DNA of 64,000 nt from Lachnospiraceae bacterium. GTDB lineage: Bacteria > Bacillota > Clostridia > Lachnospirales > Lachnospiraceae. The notes below the pieces were generated by a model. It had not been told where the DNA came from, ran no database searches, and saw only the letters and a list, made by a program, of their open reading frames with translations. The stretch covers positions 1 through 64,000 of the forward strand of contig JAJQHQ010000059.1 of the NCBI GenBank assembly GCA_021199655.1. Direction: 5' to 3'. The position numbers were made by a program, and so were the translations under genes. Positions 28,248 through 37,428 of the stretch are shown here, in pieces. Each line of letters starts with the position of its first letter. Within the stretch, counting starts at the first letter, position 1.

Positions 28248-30824
28248 ATGAACGAAAAACTGTACGATCTTATGGACTGGGCAGGAATTGAGGCGCTTGT
28301 TTACTCCGAGGAGGACAACCCGCATCAGTATCTTGGAGCGCATCTGACAGACGACGGAATCCTGTTTCTGGCGTTTTTCCCGGATGCGAAGGAAGTATAT
28401 GTCCTGCCGGAAGGGAAAAAGAAACCGCTGGCAATGGTACAGGAGGATGAGGCAGGATACTTTGCTGTGCTGCTGAAAGGGAAGACCATACCATCCTATA
28501 CGTATCGGGTCGTTTATGAGGATGGGGATGAAGTCGTATATGGAGATCCGTATTCCTTTGAGCCACTGTTGACCGAGGCGGAGACCAAAAAGTTTAACGC
28601 GGGTATTTCCTATGATATTTATGAGAAACTCGGCGCACATCCGATGAACGTCGATGGAGTGGACGGCGTGTATTTTGCAGTGTGGGCGCCCTGTGCGATG
28701 CGCGTCAGCGTTGTCGGAGATTTTAACCGCTGGGATGGCCGTATGTATCCGATGCGCCGGCTCTGGGATTCCGGTATTTTTGAATTGTTTGTACCCGGTA
28801 TTTCAGTGGGTGCGCTTTATAAATATGAGATCAAGGCGAAGGGTGGTCTGACTTATTTAAAGGCCGATCCGTACGCGAATGCTTCCGAGCTTCGTCCGGG
28901 GACCGCTTCTGTCGTGGCTGATCTGGATCAGTTTACCTGGACGGATACCGAATGGCTCTGTCTGCGCGGCGCGAAGCAGGCAAAGGACGCGCCGATGGCC
29001 GTGCTCGAAGTGAATCTTGCAACATTCGACCGGCCTGCATCCGACGAAAACTCGTTGTCTGAGCAGATTACTGCATCCGACGAAAGCACGTTGTCTGAGC
29101 AGATTGCTGCATCCGGCGAAAGCACGTCGTCTGAGCAGATTGCTGCATCCGGCGAAGACACGGCGTCCGGACAGTCTGCGGAATTCTGCAATTACCGCGA
29201 ACTTGCTCCGAAGATTGCTGCTTACGCGAAAGAACTGGGTTACACGCATATTGAACTGATGCCGGTGATGGAGCATGTTTCCGATGAGTCGCTGGGCTAT
29301 GAAGTGACCGGATATTACGCGCCAACCGCTCGTTTTGGCACTCCGGAAGACTTCATGTATTTTATGAATTATATGCATGGCGAAGGAATTGGCGTGATCC
29401 TGGACTGGGTACCGTCCCAGTTCCCGCGTGACACGCATGGTCTCGCTGCTTTTGACGGTACATTTCTGTATGAGCATATGGATCCGCGAAAGGGCGTGCA
29501 CCCGAAGCATAACACGCTGCTCTACAATTACGGCCGTCCGGAGGTGTCTAATTTCCTGATCGCGAATGCCTTATTCTGGAAAGAAGTCTATCATGCGGAC
29601 GGACTGCGGATAGATTCTGTGGCTTCCATGCTGTATGCGGATTATGACCGCAGACCGGGAGAGTGGGTGCCGAACCTGTATGGCGGCAATGAAAATCTGG
29701 AAGCAATAGAGTTTTTCAAACATCTGAACTCTATTTTCAAAAAGCCGAAGGACGGTGCCATCCTGATTGCGGAGGATTCCTCCACATGGCCGAAGCTTAC
29801 CGTTCCGGTGGAAGATGGCGGTCTCGGATTTGATTACAAATGGAATACGGGATGGACGCATGATGTTATTGATTATATGCAGCTGGATCCGTATTTTCGC
29901 TCCCGTCATCATAATGATCTGACTCTCAGCATGATCTACGCTTACAGTGAGGATTTTATCGTCGGTTTTTCGCATGATAACATCGTGAACGGACAGGGCT
30001 CCATGTACAGTAAGATGCCCGGCAAGCCAAAGATGAAGTTTGCCAATCTTCGCGCGGCATACGGGTTTATGACTGCTCATCCCGGGAAAAAGCATCTGTT
30101 TATGGGTGAGGATGTCGGAGTCCCGGGTGAATGGAACTGCCGGAAAGCGTTTCCATGGGAACTGCTTGAAAAAGAAGAGCATCAGCAGATGAAAGCCTGT
30201 ATACAGGCACTGCTTGAACTGTATCGCTCTCATCCGGCTCTTTATCGGAACGACTATGATCCGGACGGCTTCGAGTGGATCGACAACCTGTCAGCGAATG
30301 AAAATACACTTGTTTTCCTCCGCCGTGACGGTGAACCGGTAGGGGACGCCGCCCATGCTGAAAACAGAGAATGTGCGGGTATCGCACAGGCATCGGAAGA
30401 ACTTCTGATCGTATGCAATTTTTCACCGCTTGCTTATGAAAAATACCGCATTGGCGTTCCGTATGCGGGGAAATATAAGGAAATCTTCAATAGCGACAGC
30501 GAAGGATTCGGCGGTTCCGGTAAGGTCAATCCACGTGTGAAAGCCTCAAAGCCGGTATCCTGTGATGACCGGGAGAATTCGATCGAGATCCAGATGCCGC
30601 CGATGGGAATTGCGGTATTCAAATGTGAGAAGGTCGAAGTGAAAAAGAAGTCCGCGGATTTGAAGGCTGCTGCAAAAACGGATACGGCGAAGAAAAAAGA
30701 AGGAGCGAAGGCTTCTGTAAAAGCTGCTGCTGATAAAAAAACGAAAGCAGAGCAGAAAAGCGGTTTCACAAAAAAAACAAAGCCTGTTACAAAGGAAAAG
30801 AACACGGCAAAATCAAATAAATGA
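28248..30824 (+). CDS. glgB: 1,4-alpha-glucan branching enzyme with an internal repeat insertion
   Basis: 858 residues, ATG 28248 with AAGGAGGAAA. It introduces alpha-1,6 branches into glycogen. Two N-terminal beta-sandwich parts (the second a CBM48: VWAPCAMRVSVVGDFNRWDG) precede the GH13 barrel. Active-site segments are HADGLRIDSVASML (nucleophile Asp), ILIAEDSSTWP (acid Glu) and VGFSHDNIVNG (His-Asp). The usual YEVHLGSW at the start of the barrel is replaced by LEVNLATF followed by four 12-residue Ser/Glu repeats (residues 264-311). The last ~60 residues are a Lys/Ala-rich tail, possibly glycogen or nucleic-acid binding. Usual GlgB length is 630-750. glgA lies nearby at 32.1 kb. Confidence 0.93.
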   Translation: MNEKLYDLMDWAGIEALVYSEEDNPHQYLGAHLTDDGILFLAFFPDAKEVYVLPEGKKKPLAMVQEDEAGYFAVLLKGKTIPSYTYRVVYEDGDEVVYGDPYSFEPLLTEAETKKFNAGISYDIYEKLGAHPMNVDGVDGVYFAVWAPCAMRVSVVGDFNRWDGRMYPMRRLWDSGIFELFVPGISVGALYKYEIKAKGGLTYLKADPYANASELRPGTASVVADLDQFTWTDTEWLCLRGAKQAKDAPMAVLEVNLATFDRPASDENSLSEQITASDESTLSEQIAASGESTSSEQIAASGEDTASGQSAEFCNYRELAPKIAAYAKELGYTHIELMPVMEHVSDESLGYEVTGYYAPTARFGTPEDFMYFMNYMHGEGIGVILDWVPSQFPRDTHGLAAFDGTFLYEHMDPRKGVHPKHNTLLYNYGRPEVSNFLIANALFWKEVYHADGLRIDSVASMLYADYDRRPGEWVPNLYGGNENLEAIEFFKHLNSIFKKPKDGAILIAEDSSTWPKLTVPVEDGGLGFDYKWNTGWTHDVIDYMQLDPYFRSRHHNDLTLSMIYAYSEDFIVGFSHDNIVNGQGSMYSKMPGKPKMKFANLRAAYGFMTAHPGKKHLFMGEDVGVPGEWNCRKAFPWELLEKEEHQQMKACIQALLELYRSHPALYRNDYDPDGFEWIDNLSANENTLVFLRRDGEPVGDAAHAENRECAGIAQASEELLIVCNFSPLAYEKYRIGVPYAGKYKEIFNSDSEGFGGSGKVNPRVKASKPVSCDDRENSIEIQMPPMGIAVFKCEKVEVKKKSADLKAAAKTDTAKKKEGAKASVKAAADKKTKAEQKSGFTKKTKPVTKEKNTAKSNK
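29037..29180 (+). repeat. Four 36-bp tandem repeats inside glgB
   Basis: Four units of 36 bp encode ASDENSLSEQIT, ASDESTLSEQIA, ASGESTSSEQIA and ASGEDTASGQSA. The frame is kept. It falls between the CBM48 and catalytic domain, where other branching enzymes have no such linker. Confidence 0.9.
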
Positions 30825-30838
30825 TTGATATCGCAGCA

Positions 30839-30868
30839 CGTACCTCACCTGCTCAGGCGAGGTACGTA
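30839..30868 (+). terminator. Strong hairpin after glgB
   Basis: ACGTACCTC-A-CCTG pairs with CAGG-C-GAGGTACGT (13 bp with one mismatch, 2-nt loop). No T-run follows, so it may be a factor-dependent terminator or a 3'-end stabiliser. An outer GATATCGC/GCGGATATC pairing extends it. Confidence 0.55.
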
Positions 30869-30916
30869 CGAAAAGCGGATATCACAGGAAAAGTATATCT
30901 TATATGGAGGACCTAA

Positions 30917-31456
30917 GTGGATAACGAGAATCTCAAAATAAAGCAGAGTAAAACACCGGATCCGTCTTCCGTAAACGCAGTGAATGCGCAGAAGACGGAG
31001 CACAGTCATACACATACGCATACCCTGCCGGACGGGACAACCGCAGAGCATTCTCATGCGGCCCATGAGCATTCTCATGCTGCCGGGGACGGAGCAGCAG
31101 AACATGTTCATACGCATGCTGCCGGAGACGGAGCGGCGGAACACGTTCATACGCATACGCTGGAAGACGGTACTGCGGCGCATGGTCACACACACACGCA
31201 CGAGAACACGAAGGCGGTTCTCAATCGTCTCTCACGTGCGATCGGTCATCTGGAGTCCGTCAAGCGCATGGTGGAGGACGGACGTGACTGCAGTGAGGTG
31301 CTGATCCAGCTTTCTGCAGTGAAGTCTGCGATCAACAATACCGGCAAGATTATCCTTCAGGACCATATTGAGCACTGTCTCGTGGACGCAATCCAGTCCG
31401 GTGACATGAAGGAGATTGATGAACTGAATAAAGCAATCGGGCAGTTCATCAAGTAA
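30917..31456 (+). CDS. CsoR/RcnR-family metal-sensing repressor with His-rich N-terminal extension
   Basis: 179 residues from GTG 30917 (GGAGG 7 nt upstream). The C-terminal ~90 residues are a DUF156/CsoR domain: KAVLNRLSRAIGHLESVKRM, then DCSEVLIQLSAVKSAINN and LQDHIEHCLVDA. The Cys (DC), His and Cys (H-x3-C) match the Cu(I) triad of CsoR. The first ~90 residues hold about 20 His in HTHTHT, EHSHAAHEHSH and two copies of AAGDGAAEHVHTH, with a 39-bp tandem duplication; such tracts bind Ni, Zn or Cu. Typical CsoR has 85-120 residues. No efflux gene is adjacent, so the metal and target are unknown; autoregulation is likely. Confidence 0.85.
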   Translation: MDNENLKIKQSKTPDPSSVNAVNAQKTEHSHTHTHTLPDGTTAEHSHAAHEHSHAAGDGAAEHVHTHAAGDGAAEHVHTHTLEDGTAAHGHTHTHENTKAVLNRLSRAIGHLESVKRMVEDGRDCSEVLIQLSAVKSAINNTGKIILQDHIEHCLVDAIQSGDMKEIDELNKAIGQFIK

Positions 31457-31514
31457 AGGCTTTGCACTCCCCGAGGAGCACTCATAAAAAGTTTTGCAAA
31501 ATGAAAAAAAATAC

Positions 31515-31543
31515 TTGCCAAATTCGCAGAAGTTTTATATAAT
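31515..31543 (+). promoter_or_regulatory. Sigma-A promoter for tRNA-Thr
   Basis: TTGCCA (31515-31520), a 17-bp spacer and perfect TATAAT (31538-31543); the tRNA starts ~40 bp downstream. Confidence 0.75.
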
Positions 31544-31583
31544 AGCGGAGTCGGTTCGAGATGACCGAGGTAAAATTCTATAT

Positions 31584-31656
<73 letters not shown>

Positions 31657-31661
31657 GAATG

Positions 31662-31689
31662 AAAAGCCTTGCAGATGTAAGGCTTTTTT
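31662..31689 (+). terminator. Intrinsic terminator after tRNA-Thr
   Basis: AAAAGCCTT/AAGGCTTTT stem with an 8-nt loop and a T-run. Confidence 0.9.
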
Positions 31690-31819
31690 ATTTTTATTTT
31701 AATCGCGTCTTTACATTTCCCATCTTTTGCCCTATAATTTTAAGTGATAGTTTCCTGCGGTGTGCAGACGGACTTTGGCACGCTGTTATCTAAATAAAAT
31801 TATTAAGGAGGACGTACCT

Positions 31820-32077
31820 GTGGCACGTGAAAGAAGATCTAAAAAAGAAGTGATTGCAGCTAAGATGGATCAGATTGATGAGAAGATCAATGGTTATGCG
31901 ACAAAGATAGCTGACCTGCAGAATCAGAAGGAAGAACTCGAGAGTCAGCTTGCGGAGCTTTCAGCAGCGGAAAAGAAAGCTGAGGAAGAAGCACAGGTCA
32001 AAGAGCTGATGAAGATTATGAAAGAAAAGAATATTTCAGCCGGTGAACTGAAAGCGATGGTTGAGAATAAAAATTGA
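31820..32077 (+). CDS. Small coiled-coil protein
   Basis: 85 residues from GTG 31820, with AAGGAGG 8 nt upstream; the longer frame from 31760 is not supported. After a basic start (ARERRSKKEVIAAKMDQIDE) it is highly charged and helical, with heptad-like hydrophobic spacing (KIADLQNQKEELESQLAEL) and many Ala/Glu. The C-terminus (MKEKNISAGELKAMVENK) resembles a short helical hairpin. No enzymatic motif. Similar small proteins of Lachnospiraceae are uncharacterised. It precedes glgA by 65 bp and could share its transcript. Confidence 0.75.
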   Translation: MARERRSKKEVIAAKMDQIDEKINGYATKIADLQNQKEELESQLAELSAAEKKAEEEAQVKELMKIMKEKNISAGELKAMVENKN

Positions 32078-32142
32078 CTGAGGGGAAAATCTGACCAGAG
32101 ATACATGGCAGCAGTTTTCCGACCTTTTGGAGGGTTTAATTT

Positions 32143-33588
32143 ATGAAGAACATTTTGTTTGTTACGTCTGAGGCGACTCCTTTTATCAAGACGGGCGGCC
32201 TCGCGGATGTGGCCGGTTCTCTTCCCAAGTGTTTCAATAAAGAAGAGTTTGACTGCCGGGTGATTCTCCCGAAGTACCAGTGTATGGCAGAAGAGTGGAA
32301 GAACAAGCTGGAATATGTCACACATTTTTATATGAATCTGTCTTGGAGATCGCAGTATGTGGGTATCCTGCATATGGAGCTGGATGGTGTTCATTTTTAT
32401 TTCATTGACAATGAATACTATTTTTCAGGAGCGAAGCCCTATGGAAATATTTATCAGGACATCGAGAAGTTCGCGTTTTTCTCCAAGGCGGCGCTCTCAG
32501 CGCTTCCGTCGATCGGCTTCCGGCCGGACATTATACATTGCCATGACTGGCAGACCGGTCTGATTCCGGTGATGCTCAAAGATCGTTTTCAGGATGGAGA
32601 CTTTTACCGCGGGATCAAGTCGGTGATCACGATTCACAATCTGAAATTCCAGGGGGTCTGGGATGTGAAGACTGTGCGTGATATCACAGGACTTCCGGCA
32701 TACTATTTTACTCCGGATAAGCTGGAAGCATATGGCGATGCGAACTATCTGAAGGGTGGCATCGTCTACGCGGACGCAATCACGACGGTGAGCGATACCT
32801 ATGCCGAGGAGATCAAGCAGCCGTTCTATGGTGAGCGCCTGGATGGTTTGATGCGCGCGCGCGCGAATGATCTGCGCGGCATCGTGAATGGCATTGACTA
32901 TGATGTGTGGAATCCGGAGACGGATCCGCTGATTGAGCATCATTATACCGCTAAGAATTTCCGTAAGGAAAAGATTAAGAATAAGAGAGCGCTGCAGCGT
33001 GAGCTTGGCCTGCAGCAGAATGACTCCGCGTTCATGATCGGGATCGTATCCCGGCTGACGGATCAGAAGGGGTTTGATCTGATCGCACATATGATGGATG
33101 AGATGTGCCAGAATGATCTGCAGATTGTTGTGCTTGGCACAGGTGAGGAAAAGTATGAGAATATGTTCCGTCACTTTGCGTGGAAATATCAGGGCAAGGT
33201 GTCTGCGAATATTTTCTATTCTGAGGCGCTCTCACATAAGATTTACGCATCCTGCGACGCGTTTCTGATGCCTTCGCTGTTTGAGCCGTGCGGACTTTCT
33301 CAGATCATCAGTCTGCGGTACGGTACAGTGCCGATCGTGCGTGAGACGGGCGGCCTGAAGGACACGGTAGAGCCGTACAATGAATATGAGAGCACCGGTA
33401 CCGGCTTCAGTTTCGCAAATTACAACGCGCATGAGATGTATTTCACTATCCAGCACGCGATGGATCTTTATCATAACAGGAAGCGCGAGTGGAACAAGAT
33501 GATCGACCGCGGCATGGCGGTGGATTTCTCATGGAACAGCTCCGCGAGAAAGTATGAGGAGATGTACAACTGGCTTCTTGGGTGCTGA
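32143..33588 (+). CDS. glgA: Glycogen synthase (ADP-glucose type)
   Basis: 481 residues, ATG 32143 with GGAGG upstream. It extends alpha-1,4 glucan from ADP-glucose (GT5, GT-B fold). Visible: VTSEATPFIKTGGLADVAGS with the Lys-Thr-Gly-Gly ADP-glucose motif, HCHDWQTGLIPVML, RGIVNGIDYDVWNPETD, IGIVSRLTDQKGFDLI, and the C-terminal LMPSLFEPCGLSQIISLRYG with TGGLKDTVEPY. Length is standard. The glgB gene is 1.3 kb upstream; glgC, glgD and glgP are not in the window. Confidence 0.97.
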   Translation: MKNILFVTSEATPFIKTGGLADVAGSLPKCFNKEEFDCRVILPKYQCMAEEWKNKLEYVTHFYMNLSWRSQYVGILHMELDGVHFYFIDNEYYFSGAKPYGNIYQDIEKFAFFSKAALSALPSIGFRPDIIHCHDWQTGLIPVMLKDRFQDGDFYRGIKSVITIHNLKFQGVWDVKTVRDITGLPAYYFTPDKLEAYGDANYLKGGIVYADAITTVSDTYAEEIKQPFYGERLDGLMRARANDLRGIVNGIDYDVWNPETDPLIEHHYTAKNFRKEKIKNKRALQRELGLQQNDSAFMIGIVSRLTDQKGFDLIAHMMDEMCQNDLQIVVLGTGEEKYENMFRHFAWKYQGKVSANIFYSEALSHKIYASCDAFLMPSLFEPCGLSQIISLRYGTVPIVRETGGLKDTVEPYNEYESTGTGFSFANYNAHEMYFTIQHAMDLYHNRKREWNKMIDRGMAVDFSWNSSARKYEEMYNWLLGC

Positions 33589-33613
33589 AACTGTGAAGGT
33601 ATTAAACAGCTGC

Positions 33614-33659
33614 AATAAGGCGGGGAAATTCAGGCTGCACGCCGGAAGCCCCGCTTATT
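33614..33659 (+). terminator. Bidirectional terminator between glgA and the araC-type gene
   Basis: AATAAG-CGGGG pairs with CCCCG-CTTATT (one bulged G), long loop. A/T-rich on both sides, between convergent genes. Confidence 0.65.
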
Positions 33660-33660
33660 T

Positions 33661-34578
33661 CTATTTGTGATCAATTTCCCTGAAGGAACGGTATCCTTCG
33701 CGGTACGCTGCCGGTGTCGTGCCGGTGCTTGCCTTGAAAAGATTGATGAAATGCGTGATGCTGTCGATACCAACCCTGGAGGCAACCTCGTGGATGCGCA
33801 GGTTCGTGGTCTCAAGCAGGGTTCGTGCGTGTGTCAGACGGACACTGTTTAAATATTTTATCGGGGTCATCCCATAATACTGTGCGAAATCACGGCAGAG
33901 CCGGTATCGGCTTACAGAAAATGATGCGGCCAGATCAGTCACGGTATGCTCATGCTGATAGTCCGTGTCAAACAGCTCCTTGATTTTCATTAGATATGGA
34001 GGGGCGGCTTTCCCTTCGGAGTGCTTTTCATAGAGGGTGAGGAGGAGATCAGAGAGAATATTCGTCAGAAGACGGTTTTCCTCAAACGCGTGGTGCGGCG
34101 ATGTCACCAGCCCAAGCTCGGTCAGACGACGGATATTGTCGGCCAGCTGCGTACTCTCCGGGCAGGTGAATACAGGAAAACTGATCTTACAGATTTCCTC
34201 ATAATAAATGTCTGCAGATTCTCCGGAGAAAAATACGAGCCGGATGCCCCATTTTGCGGTGGTCGGACGAAGACGGAGATAATCCTGGCAGTCCCATAAA
34301 AGAAGGCTGCCTTCGGCAAGTGCCTCCTGGTCGCCCTCGGCCTGCACCATCCCTTCGCCTTTTACGGTGTACAGCAAAAGATAGCTGTTTACGTCCTGAA
34401 AAGCGAACGAGTCGGGCTGACTTAGCGTGCGCAGTCCGCCCGCACAGGGATAGAGAAGATGATTCTGCAGGTCAGGCAGGGATGTGTAGAAATCCGGCAT
34501 AAAATCAGCAATGGTGCCGTCAGAATAATCCATCAGGGCGACTTCCAGGGAGGAAGGGAACAGCTCGGTAATCTGCAT
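33661..34578 (-). CDS. AraC-family transcriptional regulator
   Basis: 305 residues, start at 34578 with GGAGA upstream. An N-terminal cupin-like sensing domain (residues ~20-160) with SYLLLYTVKGEGMVQAEGD is followed by two C-terminal HTH motifs: HTVTDLAASFSVSRYRLCRD and LRIHEVASRVGIDSITHFIN, then FKASTGTTPAAYREG. Such proteins control sugar or stress genes on binding a small effector. It is divergent from the M24 peptidase gene and has its own strong promoter; autoregulation or control of the peptidase is possible. Confidence 0.92.
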   Translation of the reverse strand: MQITELFPSSLEVALMDYSDGTIADFMPDFYTSLPDLQNHLLYPCAGGLRTLSQPDSFAFQDVNSYLLLYTVKGEGMVQAEGDQEALAEGSLLLWDCQDYLRLRPTTAKWGIRLVFFSGESADIYYEEICKISFPVFTCPESTQLADNIRRLTELGLVTSPHHAFEENRLLTNILSDLLLTLYEKHSEGKAAPPYLMKIKELFDTDYQHEHTVTDLAASFSVSRYRLCRDFAQYYGMTPIKYLNSVRLTHARTLLETTNLRIHEVASRVGIDSITHFINLFKASTGTTPAAYREGYRSFREIDHK

Positions 34579-34610
34579 GGTGAGGTTCTCCGTTTCTTTT
34601 TATGATACTA

Positions 34611-34639
34611 ATTTTAATTTTGATAACAAAGAATGTCAA
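34611..34639 (-). promoter_or_regulatory. Promoter of the araC-type gene
   Basis: On the minus strand consensus TTGACA (34639-34634), a 17-bp spacer and TAAAAT (34616-34611), ~30 bp before the start codon. Confidence 0.65.
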
Positions 34640-34704
34640 CCGGATATCAGTGAAAAACAGGCGACTGTTCCGGATAGACAACTGATCATTCAGGAGGAAC
34701 AGCA

Positions 34705-36495
34705 ATGATTCAGGATCGTATTACGGCGCTTCGTGCGCGCATGGAAGAAGAAAAGGTGGATGCATATCTTGTACCGACCGATGATTTTCATGCGTCAGAG
34801 TATGTAGGTGACTATTTTAAATGCAGGAAATATATAACGGGATTTACCGGGTCCGCCGGGACCGCGGTGATCACAAAAGATCAGGCCGGACTCTGGACGG
34901 ACGGGCGTTATTTTATTCAGGCGGCAAAGCAGCTGAAAGGAAGCGGTGTGACCCTCTATAAAATGGGAGAGCCGGATGTGCCGACCGTACATGAGTTTCT
35001 CGAACGCACACTGAAGGAAGGACAATGTCTTGGATATGACGGCCGCACGGTCAGTACAAGGGAAGCTTCGGAACTGGCGGAAATTCTGAAAAAGAAAGGT
35101 GCTGTACAAAACGGCAGACTCGATCTGGTGGGGGATATCTGGAAGGATCGGCCGGAGCTCTCCTGTGAGCCGGTAATGGAACTGGAAGAAAAGTGGACCG
35201 GTGAATCCCGTGCCTCGAAGCTTGCACGTATCCGGTCATTCATGCGGGAGCAGGGGGCAGATTACTTTCTGCTGGCGTCGCTGGACGACATCGCCTGGCT
35301 TTTGAACATCCGCGGCGGCGATATTGCCTGCTGTCCGGTAGTGCTTTCCTATCTTGTGATGACAGCGGATGAGGTGCTGCTTTTTGCTAATGAAAAAGCG
35401 TTTCCGGCGGCGGTGAAGAAGACGCTGGAGGCAGATGGCGTCAGATTTTGGCCTTATGATGCGGTCTATGCGTTTGTTTCAGAACTCCCGGCGGGGAAAA
35501 CAATCCTGCTGTGTCGGGACAAGGTGAACAGCCGCCTGACGGCTTCGGTTCCGGATGGAGTTTCTGTGCTCGATTGTGATAACCCGACGCTGCGTCTAAA
35601 GGCTGTCAAAAACCCGACAGAGGTAAAAAATGAGCGGATTGCACACATCAAAGACGGGGTGGCGCTGACCAGATTTATTTACTGGTTGAAAAAGAATGTC
35701 GGAAAGCTGCCGATGACAGAGTTAAGTACGGAAGAGAAGCTGTATTCTCTGCGTTCGGAACAGGAGCATTTTATGGGGAACAGCTTTGACCCGATCATTT
35801 CCTATGGCGCTCATGCCGCGATTGTTCACTACAGCGCTGCGCCGGGGACAGATATTCCGATTGAGCCGCACGGACTTCTTCTTGCGGACACGGGCGGACA
35901 TTATCTGGAAGGGACGACCGATGTGACGCGTACGATCGCCATGGGACCGCTTACGGATGAGGAAAAACGGATATTTACCGCGGTGCTTTGCGGACATCTG
36001 AATCTTGCCGCCGCAAAATTTAAGTCCGGGACGACCGGCCTTGGACTTGACTATCTGGCTCGGGCTCCGCTCTGGGAGATGGGAAAAGACTTTAACCACG
36101 GCACCGGTCATGGTGTGGGATATTTTCTGAATGTGCATGAAGGACCGAACAGCTTCCACTTCAGGAGTACGCCGTCACGCAGGGCGGACACGGTCTTCGA
36201 GGAAGGAATGATCACCTCTGATGAGCCGGGATATTATGAGGAGGGAAAATTCGGCGTCCGGCATGAAAATCTGATCGTGTGCGTGAAGGATCAGGAGACG
36301 GAATACGGCACCTTCCTTCGTTTCGAGCATCTCACGATGGTGCCGTTTGACATTGATGCCATCGTGCCCGAACAGATGACGGAGCGTGAGCGTGCCCTGT
36401 TGAATGCGTATCACGCGCAGGTTTTTGAGACCATTTCGCCGTATCTGAATGAAGAGGAAAGAGCGTGGCTTGAAGAAGCAACGAAGAAGATCTGA
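34705..36495 (+). CDS. M24B aminopeptidase P (Xaa-Pro aminopeptidase)
   Basis: 596 residues, ATG 34705 after AGGAGGAA. It has the three-domain form of the long (eukaryote-type) aminopeptidase P: two creatinase-like N-terminal domains starting DRITALRARMEEEKVDAYLV, then the pita-bread domain. Metal ligands are in LLLADTGGHYLEGTTDVTRT (two Asp), GTGHGVGYFLNVHEGP (His), ITSDEPGYYEEGKFGVRHEN (Glu) and LRFEHLTMVPFD (Glu). It removes an N-terminal residue before proline; cytosolic, no signal peptide. Length is normal for this subfamily (~595). A terminator follows. Confidence 0.95.
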   Translation: MIQDRITALRARMEEEKVDAYLVPTDDFHASEYVGDYFKCRKYITGFTGSAGTAVITKDQAGLWTDGRYFIQAAKQLKGSGVTLYKMGEPDVPTVHEFLERTLKEGQCLGYDGRTVSTREASELAEILKKKGAVQNGRLDLVGDIWKDRPELSCEPVMELEEKWTGESRASKLARIRSFMREQGADYFLLASLDDIAWLLNIRGGDIACCPVVLSYLVMTADEVLLFANEKAFPAAVKKTLEADGVRFWPYDAVYAFVSELPAGKTILLCRDKVNSRLTASVPDGVSVLDCDNPTLRLKAVKNPTEVKNERIAHIKDGVALTRFIYWLKKNVGKLPMTELSTEEKLYSLRSEQEHFMGNSFDPIISYGAHAAIVHYSAAPGTDIPIEPHGLLLADTGGHYLEGTTDVTRTIAMGPLTDEEKRIFTAVLCGHLNLAAAKFKSGTTGLGLDYLARAPLWEMGKDFNHGTGHGVGYFLNVHEGPNSFHFRSTPSRRADTVFEEGMITSDEPGYYEEGKFGVRHENLIVCVKDQETEYGTFLRFEHLTMVPFDIDAIVPEQMTERERALLNAYHAQVFETISPYLNEEERAWLEEATKKI

Positions 36496-36511
36496 AATTG
36501 AGCAAAAAAAG

Positions 36512-36544
36512 GAACGCCCTTCCATGTCGGAGGGGCGTTCTTTT
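36512..36544 (+). terminator. Intrinsic terminator after the M24 peptidase
   Basis: GAACGCCC/GGGCGTTC stem with TTTT after and A-run before. Confidence 0.88.
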
Positions 36545-36634
36545 GTCACTGTTCAGTACCTTCACTCAATATATGTTTTCATACGTACTTCGCAGCAAGT
36601 GAGAAGTACTGTCCTGAATAGTTATGTTCTTTCA

Positions 36635-37405
36635 TCATTCTGCTTTATTCTTATAATAAATATACATCAGTCCCTTTAGAAGCAGCGCATCATCGAGCTG
36701 AATTTCGTGGACGCAATGCGGGATGATCTTCGGAGCCAGCCCGCCGGTGGCGATCACGGTCGTTTTTTCGCCCAGATCCTGTTCTATGCGGTCAATCATC
36801 CCGTCGATGCAGGCTGCGTTGCCGTGAATCACACCGCTTTTCATGCATTCAGCGGTATTTTTGCCGATCAGACGCTTCGGGGCATCCAGACTGATGCGCA
36901 CCAGCTGCGAGGTACGGCTGACAAGAGAATCCAGCGACACGCGAATGCCGGGCATGATCATGCCGCCGATGTAGTTCTTTTTCGCATCAATGACAGAGAT
37001 TGTCGTTGCGGTACCCATGTCGATGACGATCAGGGGCGCCTCATGTTCTGTGATGGCGGCGACTGCGTTTACGATCAGGTCGCTGCCGACCTGTGCCGGG
37101 TTGTCCATCAGGATGTTCAGCCCCGTTTTGACGCCGGGACCAACGACCATCGGTTCAATGCCGACAATCTTTTGCACCGCCTCCCGAAACAGATTGGTCA
37201 GAGGAGGCACTACCGAGGAAATGATCGCGCCGGCGATCTCTTTCCGGTCAATCTGATAAAGCTCCAGCACATTTTTGATGCTGATCGCGTATTCAAGCAC
37301 CGTGCGTGACGGTGCCGTAGAGAGCCGCTCTACAAAGAGAATGCTCTGGTCACGGCAGCAGCCGAGCACCGTATTGGTATTTCCAATGTCTATTGCCAGA
37401 ATCAT
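36635..37405 (-). CDS. coaX: Type III pantothenate kinase
   Basis: 256 residues, start 37405 with GGGGAGG upstream. It phosphorylates pantothenate, the first step of CoA synthesis; ASKHA fold. Visible: AIDIGNTNTVLGCC (phosphate 1), VIDMGTATTISVID with the catalytic Asp region, GGMIMPGIRVSLDSL and VIATGGLAPKI (adenosine). Length is typical. It lies 24 bp downstream of the pantothenate transporter on the same strand, so uptake and activation are coupled. The 90-bp gap to 36544 holds only a small imperfect hairpin (36585-36609). Confidence 0.95.
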   Translation of the reverse strand: MILAIDIGNTNTVLGCCRDQSILFVERLSTAPSRTVLEYAISIKNVLELYQIDRKEIAGAIISSVVPPLTNLFREAVQKIVGIEPMVVGPGVKTGLNILMDNPAQVGSDLIVNAVAAITEHEAPLIVIDMGTATTISVIDAKKNYIGGMIMPGIRVSLDSLVSRTSQLVRISLDAPKRLIGKNTAECMKSGVIHGNAACIDGMIDRIEQDLGEKTTVIATGGLAPKIIPHCVHEIQLDDALLLKGLMYIYYKNKAE

Positions 37406-37428
37406 GGCAGAACCTCCCCGATTGATTA

